Below the pieces are notes generated by a model. The model saw only the letters and a list, made by a program, of their open reading frames with translations, did no database searches and was not told the DNA's origin. This document shows, one piece after another, positions 56,390 to 64,000 of a stretch of DNA of 64,000 nt. The translations under genes and the position numbers were made by a program. Source of the stretch: Spinacia oleracea (taxonomy: Eukaryota; Streptophyta; Magnoliopsida; Caryophyllales; Amaranthaceae); contig NC_079487.1 of assembly GCF_020520425.1 (NCBI RefSeq), forward strand, positions 48,243,219 through 48,307,218, given 5' to 3'. How positions within the stretch are numbered: position 1 is the first letter of the stretch; the number at the start of each line of letters is the position of its first letter.

Positions 56390-56524
56390 TATCAGGTAAC
56401 AGGTTAAGTGGTCTAATAATAAAAGGTGGGTATAATAGGTTGGGTTATTATGTAATTAATTAAAAGTGGGATTGTTTTGAGAAGACCGGCAAAAGGTGGG
56501 ATTTATTTTATCAATTTTTCCATT
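56390..56524. repeat. Right terminal inverted repeat of the MULE
   Basis: Complement of 50334-50470 with few differences. Confidence 0.9.
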
Positions 56525-56889
56525 TATTCTATGTTATTTATTAATACAATGTATGTTACTTTTTATTAAATACGTGTTATTTGTTTAATTCAATAGACTA
56601 CAGTGAAGGCACAACTAAGAAGGTTGAGGTTAGGATATTTCTCAATTATACTTATGCACAAGAAAAATACACTTCACCACATTATAAGGAGCAACGCTAA
56701 AGCATATGCAGCGGAAAATGGAACTTTGGAAGAAAAACCGCGTAAATAATTTGTAGTATTGATTACAATATTATTGATTACAATATTATAGATTGAGTGT
56801 GAGAAAGTAGTATTGGAATATATTTCAATATTAAACAAATCAGAGTGTAATCATTTCCTAATATGAAGTACTTGGTTTCAGAGTCTAAA

Positions 56890-58033
56890 TGGTTAGGTTA
56901 TGAATAATACAATAATATAATTCATGCGGAAAAACCATAAAGCCAGAATCCAAATTAATTGCCACATAGTCAATTAACATAATTTAGGTTACATACAATG
57001 TGATGCGTGCCTTCCCTAGCTGCTCCCGAACCGAACAAGAACAAGTCTTTAGAGCCCCAAACGTTGCCCCTCCGTAGAAAGTCCACAACACGTTCAGATC
57101 CGCCTTAGATTTAACCAACTAGGATTTTACTTAAGGTCTTATGTATTCGGGTTAGGATATATTATGTTCTCCCTTGAACACAATGAGAGTAAAGAATATG
57201 ATTCCCAATGTGTAAAATTATGAGGGCCTAGCCTCATATTTATAGGGGTAGGATAAGGAATTTGAGTCTTATTAGGAAAAGAATTACCAACCCTACTAGG
57301 ATTGAAATTCTTATCCAATTAGAATTGTAACATTAATTAAACTCTTAATTAAATCAATTCCAGTAGGACTAGGAATACTTAATCCAAGGTTACTTGGGAA
57401 TTAAGCAATCAGAACTTTCTTGGAGCCCAAGACTAAGCAATCCAACGCAGCCACAATGGGCCACGTTGGTGCGCGTACCTGCCTAGGCCCAGCCACAACC
57501 GCAGCTGGCTGAAGGCCCAACGCGCTGCGTCCTTGCCTTGGCGGACTTGCATTGCTGCTGCTGCCTTGATGGCTTGGCGCGGCCCACGGTGCTGTTGCTG
57601 CCTTGCTTGCTTGGCGCGGCCCACTGTGTGATGCTGCCTTGCTTGCTTGGCGCGACCCATCGGCTGGGCGCTGACGCTGGGCTTCATGCTCAGTGCTATG
57701 TGCTCGACCTTTGCTTGTCGAGCGATGGGCCGACTCGCTTGCCGGTTTGTCGCTCGTCGAGCTTCCAATTCGTTTTCCGATTCCGGAATCCATTTCCGTT
57801 TTGAACAAATATTTACGTTTCCGTTAATATTTCCGATTCCGGAAATAATTTCCTTTTCCGACGATATTTCCGATTCCGGTAATATATCCGTTTCCGGCAA
57901 TATTTCCGATTCCGGCAATATTTCTATTTCCGATAATATTTTCCGGTACGAACCATGTTTCCGTTTCTGGCAACATCTACGACTTGGATAGTATTTATAT
58001 TTCCGTCATGAACCATATTTACGTTTCCATTTG
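56890..58033 (-). repeat. copia LTR fragment, inverted
   Basis: Matches the complement of the LTR at 24963-26333. It begins TGGTTAGGTTATGA (complement of the LTR end) and includes CCATAAAGCC, the CCGTAGAAAGTCCACA block, a GC-rich stretch and the TTTCCGATTCCGG array. The first roughly 230 bases of the LTR are missing at the 58033 side. It sits in the 3' flank of the Ulp1 gene, just after the stop codon region. Confidence 0.8.
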
Positions 58034-58319
58034 AAAATTAAATATCATGGTCGTCATCAAAAAATACTATACGAGAATCTCCATTTGAAAAAACAAAGAT
58101 GGAAATTTCACAGAAAAGTTTGTGTGGAAGAGGAGATAAGACGAGAGAAGAGAGCATTCAGTAATTGAGAGAATAGGAGAGAACCAGATTTGCGCAGATT
58201 TTCGTGGAAGAACTAGTAAGAAATTCTTGAAGAGAAGCTGAAGAAAACAGGGTAAAAAAATTGTGGGAAGTAGAAGCTAGTTATGCGCGAAATATTTGAT
58301 TTTTTTTTTAATATATAAA

Positions 58320-58379
58320 AACACCAAAATGGCGTCGTTTGGCACCGAGAGTACCATCCACCAGGTACTCTTGAGTGTA
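58320..58379. repeat. Right terminal inverted repeat of the Ulp1 element
   Basis: Ends GGTACTCTTGAGTGTA and is inverted relative to 39994-40055. Confidence 0.55.
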
Positions 58380-58424
58380 TGTAACTAATTGCAAAGATAA
58401 GATGTATGTATCAGAAGTAAGGGT

Positions 58425-58870
58425 CTCAAATCAGATCAACGGATTGGATTTGGGTCGGATTCATCGAATTCGGAATGAAAGTGATTGCGTTGGAACATAT
58501 TCATTTGGCTAACCGGTCGGATTGAATTTAAAACATAATGAATTGGATCAGGTCGAATTTTTAATGCACGGGTTCATATCAGATCGGGTAGTAAACAGGT
58601 CGGATTGTAGTCGGATCAGAACGAATTGGAACATGAATCGTTAACGGGATTAGTCAGTCTATAATGGTTTGGGTTCATGTCGGGTCGGATTCATATCGGA
58701 TTAATCGGGTAATAGACTAAAACTAATCGGATTGAAACGGATTTAGCCGGGTTACATTAGATTCAATTTTATACATGTTCGGGATACTATCGGATCGGGT
58801 TATACGTAGCGGGTTGGAATCTGGGTCGGGTTATACGGTAGCGGCTTGGAATCTGAGTCGGGTCTTCGGT
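58425..58870. repeat. Degenerate GGGTCGGATT repeats
   Basis: Many variants of TCGGGTCGGATT, ATCGGATTAATCGGGT and CGGGTTATACGGTAGCG in 450 bases. No coding capacity. Confidence 0.7.
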
Positions 58871-59005
58871 TCGAAATTATATAATTATAATATCGATGAC
58901 TTAATTAGTGGACGAATATGATAACTAACTTTTAAAAGTAATACGAATTTAAGATCAATAATATAAGTTATTGAGTATAGTGTATATATATAACTTAGTT
59001 TAATA

Positions 59006-59256
59006 CTACCTTCGTTCCTGAAAGTTCTTTACGTCTTGGAATATGTGTCCAAAGTATGCAAACTTTGACCGTAGATTCTCACTATTATATACATCAAAAT
59101 ATTATCTTGTAAGATCTTGTTATATTGGTCTCGATATAGATTTTCACAGTATCAACTTTTTTTAATTTTTACAAAATTGGATATCTTAGTGGTTAAATAT
59201 TGCATTAGATTTCGTGCAAAATAGTAACCGTAAATAACCTTAGGGAACGTAGGTAG
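59006..59256. mobile_element. Stowaway-like MITE, 251 bp
   Basis: Left CTACCTTCGTTCCTGAAAG with TTCTTTACG inside it; right TAGGGAACGTAGGTAG preceded by CGTAAATAACC. TA at both flanks (59004-59005 and 59257-59258). Confidence 0.75.
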
Positions 59257-59258
59257 TA

Positions 59259-60184
59259 ATCGATAAAGATGAACTAATAACTAATAGAGTTTATTACATC
59301 GTATTAACGAGACATTTATAAATAAACTAATAAAGTAATAGTTAACGAGTATAATTTCTAACGAATTAAAAAGTATAACGTCCAAATGTGATTACTTTAA
59401 CAAACTAATAATAACTTATGGATTGATGGTGATAACCAGTTAAAACTAAAACTCTGTACGACTATAACTATACAAGAAACTTTGTAAGTATAACTATATA
59501 ACTACATAATTGTATAACTATATGGTTATCAAGCGATAATTACAGAGTAAATAACTCTATAAGCTACAAAAATATACTTTTTTTTATAAGATTATAAGTT
59601 TACAAATATATAATTCTATCACATTATAAATATAGAGTCAAGTAAGTTTAGAATATTTACAAGTCTAACAATAGTAGTTCTATGATACTGTAAGTCTGCA
59701 ACATAAGCTCTATAATACTGTGACGAATTAAGGATTATAATTTATAACGATTAATAATGATTACTCTAACAAATTAAATAACGATAGTGATGATCATATA
59801 TAGTTTTAAACTTTTAACTCAAACAACACAAGAATGTAACTATAAGGATATACACCTGTAACCGTTTACGGACTAATTGTACAAAACTATATGACTAACT
59901 ATATAAGGCTATAACTTTATAATTATGTAACTTTATATCGTTATAATTTTACAAATATCTAGTTCTATAAGATTATATTTATAAATATAACTATTCAATA
60001 ATACACCTCTATTGAAAATATAATTGTTAAAGAACAATAAAATAAGTTTAAATGACAACACGTTCATACTTATTCGGTTTATAAATAAAATTAAGTGAAT
60101 ATGAATCAAAAAATTAAACCATAACTATAGTCCATGAGTATGATACACGAGTTATTAATTCTCGAACAATGACAATCCGAAACT
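59259..60184. other. AT-rich region with TATAACTATA-like repeats
   Basis: About 900 bases of AT-rich DNA with many short variants of AACTATATAACT and AGATTATAAGTTTACAAATATA. No gene or element ends recognised. Confidence 0.5.
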
Positions 60185-60591
60185 GTAATACCTCGAATTT
60201 TTAAAACTCGATTAATTATGCTTAATTATTTTTATCCCAATTTCGAACTTTATTTTGATTAACGAAGTAATATTTTACTTGGATTTTAATATTGTTACAC
60301 GATTTATCATTTTTCAGATTTTATATTTACGAGCTTAGCTACATTTTGAATTCCATTTCATAATTTATAAAAGATTTTAAAACATTCTTATTAACGATAA
60401 ATTTTATTCGGAAACTAAATTTATTTATTAGTAGAGTTATAAAAGAATTATTTCGGAAATTAATTTTACTCAAACACATTTGTCCATTTTCATTTGGATG
60501 TCCAAAAATAGCAATAAAAGTTCTGAAATTGTCCAACTTTTCATATTCATCAAAATGCCCCTCTTGATTCATTTAAAACCAAGTCAACTCT
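60185..60591 (+). repeat. Truncated LTR, probably Ty3/gypsy chromovirus type
   Basis: Starts TGTAATACCTCGAATTTTT, close to the TGTAATACCCCGAA start I know from Tekay/Del-type plant LTRs, followed by AT-rich sequence. It is cut by the copia element on the right. The rest of the element is absent from the window. Confidence 0.4.
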
Positions 60592-60617
60592 TTGTTCTCC
60601 TCCTCGTGCCGTGTAAG

Positions 60618-63600
60618 CATGAGTATTTGGCAGCCAGGGAGCTTGCCATCTATTGAATTGTTCTCCTGCCGACTCAGAAGCTTCTACTGCAAGAAGAAGA
60701 GGCATTGGAAGAGGGATTGCTTGAAGAGAAAGGAAGATGAGAAGAACGGGAACGTTGCTTCTACTTCAAGTATGTATGTTATACATTGTAATCTTGCAAA
60801 TTCTACTTCTTGGGTATTAGATATGGCTCACACTTATGTTCCAATTCGCAGGGACTAAGGAGAAGTAGAAATCTTGATAAAGGCGAGATGGATCTACCCG
60901 TGGGAAATGGAGCACGGATTGCTGCATAAGCCGTAGGATCTTATTTTATATCTTTGCCTAGTGGTTTTGTTTTGGAACTAGAAAACTATTACTATGTTCC
61001 TAGTATCACCAGAAACATTATTTCCGTTTCAAGTTTGGATTCTAAAGGTTTTAGTTTTCAATTTAAAGACAATAGTTGTTATTTTTCTTTGAATGGAATG
61101 TTTTATGGTTCAGCACAACAAGAAAATGGTCTTTATGTGCTAGATACAAGCAAACACATTTATAACATAAATACCAAAAAGGCTAAAACTTGTGATTCCG
61201 ATCTCACATATCTGTGGCATTGTCGATTAGCCATATAAACAAAAAGAGCATGGAAAGACTTCAAAGGAAGGGCATTCTAGAATCATTCGACTTAGAGAAG
61301 ATTGATCATTGCAAATCTTGTTTACTTGGCAAAATGACAAAGAGACCTTTCTCAAAGGTGGGAGAAAGAGCAAGCGAACTACTAGGGCTAATACATATGG
61401 AAGTAAGTGGGCCTATGAGTAAGAAAGCTAGAGGTGATTTCATCTATTTAATAACATTTACGGACGATTTCAGTAGATATGGCTATATTTAATTAATGAA
61501 ACACAAGTCTGAATCGTATGAGAAATTCTGAGAATTTCAAAATGAAGTAGAGAATCAACATAGCAAGAAAATCAAAGCTTTAAGATCAGATCAAGGAGGT
61601 GAATATCTTAGCCACGAGTTTGATGACCATCTAAAAGAATGCGGTATTCTTTTTGAATTGACTGCTCCAGGGACACCTCAATGGAATGGAGTGTCGGAAC
61701 GGAGAAACAGGACCTTACTCGATATGGCCAGGTCAATGATGGGTAAAGCCGAACTCCCTTTACAATTTTGGGGACAAGCGTTGCAAACTGCAGTACTCAC
61801 ACTGAATCGTGCTCCGTCAAAAGCTGTTGAAAAGACTCCATACGAATTATGGATTGGGAAACTTCCAAAGTTGTCTTTTCTAAACATTTGGGGTTGCGAA
61901 GCATATGTCAAGCGATTAATATCGGACAAGCTCGAACAAAAATCTGACAAATGTTTCTTCTTTGGGTATCCAAAAGAAACTAAGGGGTATTACTTCTACA
62001 ATAAGTCAGAGAACAAAGTATTCGTTGCTCGTGACGGTGTCTATTTAGAAAGAAATCACATTTCCAAAATGACAAGTGGGAGAATAATAGACCTCGAAGA
62101 GATTCGAGACAAACAACGAACCAAGAACTCTTTAGAAGTAGTTCAAGATGAAGAACCTCCAAGGCCTTCAGAAGAGCCAATGGGAGTAGTTCCTCAAGAT
62201 GTTGTTGCCCCTCGTAGGTCACATAGAACTAAGGTTCAACCGGACAGATGGACAGGCGTCCTCTTGACTGAAAACTTAGAAGTTCTCATATTAAATAGTG
62301 ATGAACCTATAACCTACAAGCAAGCTATGACGAGCCCAAGCTCCACTAAATGGTTAGAGGCTATGAAATCTGAGATAGACTCCATATCTGAAAATCAAGT
62401 ATGAGATTTGGTAGATTTGTCGGATGGGTTTACACCTATCGGATGCAAATGGGTCTTCAAATTGAAGAAAGACAAGGATGGAATTGTATACATATACAAG
62501 GCTATATTGGTAGCAAATGGTTACAGGCAAGTTCAGGGCGTTGACTACGATAAAACCTTTTCTCCAGTAGCTATGCTTAAGTCTATTAGGATAATCCTTG
62601 CGATTGCCGCGTTTCATGACTATGAAATATGGCAAATGGATGTCAAAACTGCCTTCTTGAATGGTGTTCTTGAAGAGACTGTGTTCACGACATAGCCGGA
62701 GGGTTTTGTCGATCAAAAGAATTAAGGAAAGGTATGCAAGCTTAAGAAATCCATCAAGGAGCTGGAATAAACGATTTGATGAAGCAGTCAATAAGTTTGG
62801 CTTCATCAAGAATCAGGATGAATCTTATGTATACAAGAAGGTCAATCGGAGTAAAATTTCATTCCTAGTCTTGTATGTAGATGACATACTACTTATTGGA
62901 AACGACATTCCTATGCTGGAGTCTGTAAAGACTTGGCTTGGAGAGTGTTTCTCAATGAAAGACTTAGGAGAGGCACAATGCATATTGGGCATCAAGATCT
63001 ATAGGGATAGATCTAAAAGGATGATTGGACTAAGCTAGAGCACTTATATTGACAAAGTGCTAGCTAGGTTCAATATGATGGAAGCCAAGAGAGGCCATCT
63101 ACCCATGACACATGGCACATATCTAAGCAAAACTCAGTGTCCCAAGACATCCGAGGAGCATAGAAAGATGAGTGGAATTCCATACGCTTCCGCTATTGGA
63201 TCCATCATGTATGCTATGATTTGTACAAGGCCGGATGTTACTCAGTGCAACAAGCAGGTACCAGTCAGACCTATGTGAGGCGCATTAGAATGCTGCCAAA
63301 AATATCCTAAAGTACCTGAAAAGGACTAAGGATCCGTTTCTGGTCTATGGTGGTACATATGAGTTGATTGTTAAAGGCTATACGGATGCAAACTTTCAAA
63401 CCGACAGAGATGATTTCAGATCACAGTCTGGTTTTGTGTTCTGCCTCAATGGCGGAGCAGTAAGCTTGAAAAGTTCTAAGCAAAGCACTATTGCAGATTC
63501 TACAACTGAAGCCGAGTACATTGCTGCCTCAGAAGCAACAAAGGAATCTGTTTGGATTCGAAAGTCCATCGACAAAATTGGGGTTGTCCCCTCCATTAAA

Positions 63601-63855
63601 GGACCAATGGCTTTGTATTGCGACAATAGCGGAGCCATTGCCAAGGCAAAGGAGCCAAGGAGCCACCAGAAGTCCAAGCACGTACTGCGGCGATTTCACA
63701 TACTTCGAGAAATCGTTGAAAGGAAAGAAATCGAGATTCGCAAGGTTGGAATTGACGGCAACGTCGCGGATCCATTGACTAAACCGTTGCCACAAGTGAA
63801 GCACAACGCACATGTAGCAACCATGGGAATCAAGCAGGTTGGAGAATGGCTTTGA
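60618..63855 (+). pseudogene. copia gag-pol remnant (zinc knuckle to RNase H)
   Basis: In order: a zinc knuckle whose first Cys has become Ser (SFYCKKKRHWKRDC, about 60683-60724); protease start SWVLD followed by a deletion that removes the usual TG and shifts frame; the GAG-pre-integrase region (YLWHCR) with a one-base deletion near 61229; the zinc-binding CKSCLLGKM block; integrase catalytic residues in FTDDFSRYG, LRSDQGGEY and NGVSERRNRTL; RT with MDVKTAFLNG and YVDD (about 62874-62885); and RNase H with YTDANFQTD, STTEAEYIAA and CDNSGAIAKAKE. In-frame stops occur at about 61490, 61529, 62402, 62693 and 63037. A deletion of about 20 bases near 62740 removes the YGLKQA-type RT segment. The end GEWL and TGA is at 63844-63855. 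Confidence 0.88.
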
Positions 63856-63857
63856 TT

Positions 63858-64000
63858 TTCTAATACCAAGGTTCAGATTAATTACGAACAATTAATTCAG
63901 TGAGATCAAGTGATCGGAACAGCTAGCTGGAGCAATGCTTCCGATCAGTGAGCTCTAATCTATATTAGGCTCACAGCTTACTCTTGACTGAACCTATAAG
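63858..64000 (+). repeat. copia LTR part, joined directly to pol
   Basis: Starting a few bases after the pol stop, the sequence matches the inside of the LTR at about 25010 on (CTAATA, GGTTC, ATTAAT, AATTCAGTGAGATCAAGTGA, CACAGCTTACTCTTGA). The 3' untranslated region and the first 50 or so LTR bases are missing. It continues beyond the window. Confidence 0.7.

Larger units (their letters stand above)
50334..56524 (-). mobile_element. MULE with transposase and GRF zinc-finger gene
   Basis: Inverted ends of about 130 bases match closely (left 50334-50470, right 56390-56524) and include AATCCCACCTTTTGCCGG and ATTATTAGACCACTTAA. A transposase gene runs leftward from near the right end, and a GRF zinc-finger gene runs rightward from near the left end. 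They converge, as mudrA and mudrB do in maize MuDR. The element lies in the last intron of the Ulp1 gene. I could not find a matching 9- to 10-bp target duplication. Confidence 0.88.
40344..56749 (+). pseudogene. DUF1985/Ulp1 (C48) cysteine protease gene, interrupted
   Basis: A transposon-type Ulp1 gene with about 13 exons: 40344-40399, 40479-40556, 40672-40739, 41254-41828, 42141-42467, 42559-42717, 42794-43048, 43545 to the CACTA and on to 48708, 49010-49216, 49343-49526, 49625-about 49760, 49868-50011, 50111-50310 and 56597-56749. The first exons code for an acidic/basic leader. AIREMGFGQFLDLSV and EDVHRVYGFRVEG begin the DUF1985-type region, which ends at CYFDRVERQRIKHLR. The C48 protease domain has His in VATHRHFYLLCVN, Asp in LELIDKR and the nucleophile Cys in TDCGVFLMKHME. 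Ulp1 enzymes cleave SUMO-like tags; the target of transposon copies is unknown. Stops at about 41442, 41530 and 43783, a TGA before the catalytic Cys (about 50202) and the CACTA make it non-functional. Confidence 0.8.
39994..58379 (+). mobile_element. MULE-like element carrying an Ulp1 protease gene, with nested insertions
   Basis: The ends form inverted repeats of about 60 bases, roughly 70% alike: TACACCGAGAGTACC at the left, TACACTCAAGAGTACC read inward from the right. Both run on to a shared GCAAAACGCAGCAATTT-like block. Each end also contains its own small palindrome (AGTACC and GGTACT). Between them lies a single multi-exon Ulp1-type gene, as described for Ulp1-carrying MULEs (Kaonashi/KI type). 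Three later insertions swell it: the CACTA (4.4 kb), another MULE (6.2 kb) and a copia LTR fragment (1.1 kb). The original element was about 6.6 kb. I found no clean 9-bp target duplication, so the ends are a proposal. Confidence 0.6.
60592..64000 (+). mobile_element. Second decayed copia element, same family as the left-end copy
   Basis: It keeps the end of gag, protease, integrase, RT and RNase H in order, with many breaks, and a partial LTR at the window edge. The 5' LTR and most of gag are missing. Its pol is close enough to 3-1713 to align base by base. Confidence 0.88.

Noticed and set aside
50325..56533. 9-bp target duplication for the MULE
   Set aside because: The flanks TGATATTTT and TATTCTATG do not match and shifting the ends by a few bases gave no convincing match.
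39985..58388. 9-bp target duplication for the Ulp1 element
   Set aside because: ACTGAATGC and TGTAACTAA do not match, so the element ends rest on the inverted repeats alone.

Overview
The window is repeat-rich plant nuclear DNA. Spliced genes with GT/AG introns, plant LTR retrotransposons (Ty1/copia, Ty3/gypsy Athila and Tat types), MULE, CACTA and Stowaway-type elements, and a plant-type Lunapark gene all say angiosperm. The LTR families look to me like those of Amaranthaceae such as spinach; that is an impression of family resemblance, not a search result.

Left third (1-28.1 kb): a nest of LTR elements. A decayed copia element supplies pol (3-1713), a 3' untranslated region and a 3' LTR (24963-26333). 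Its 3' untranslated region is split by two younger LTR elements: a non-coding large retrotransposon derivative (2031-12677, target duplication CTATG) and an Athila-type element (12733-24464, target duplication GAAGA). The Athila element has gag, protease and an ATHILA-type late ORF but no reverse transcriptase, RNase H or integrase. The copia element itself lies next to a broken Tat-type gypsy remnant (26334-28113).

Middle (28.1-39.3 kb): the only ordinary host gene, an apparently intact five-exon gene on the minus strand (30682-38742) for a 409-residue Lunapark-type ER-junction protein. MITEs lie in and around it. At 28.3-28.5 kb there is a TATA box, a telo-box and a GC-rich pair of hairpins that could be a structured RNA gene.

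Right-centre (40-58.4 kb): an 18.4-kb element with MULE-like terminal inverted repeats that carries a broken multi-exon gene for a DUF1985/Ulp1-type cysteine protease. A Pack-CACTA (44026-48432, target duplication AAT) sits in one of its exons and holds fragments of an SRP-receptor-alpha gene and a plastid Clp protease subunit gene. A separate autonomous-type MULE (50334-56524) sits in its last intron, with a transposase on the minus strand and a GRF zinc-finger gene converging on it. An inverted copia LTR fragment lies in its 3' part.

Right end (58.4-64 kb): degenerate GGGTCGGATT-like repeats, AT-rich sequence with a Stowaway-like MITE, a truncated LTR, and a second decayed copia element of the same family as the one at the left end.

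The pieces do not form a pathway. They record successive insertions around one intact host gene. The most unusual structures are the arrays of the palindrome GTGCGATCGCAC in the Athila element, the recurring GGGCGC hairpin cassettes and short-hairpin array in the non-coding element, the shared minisatellite in the introns of the Ulp1 gene, and the gene-capturing CACTA.
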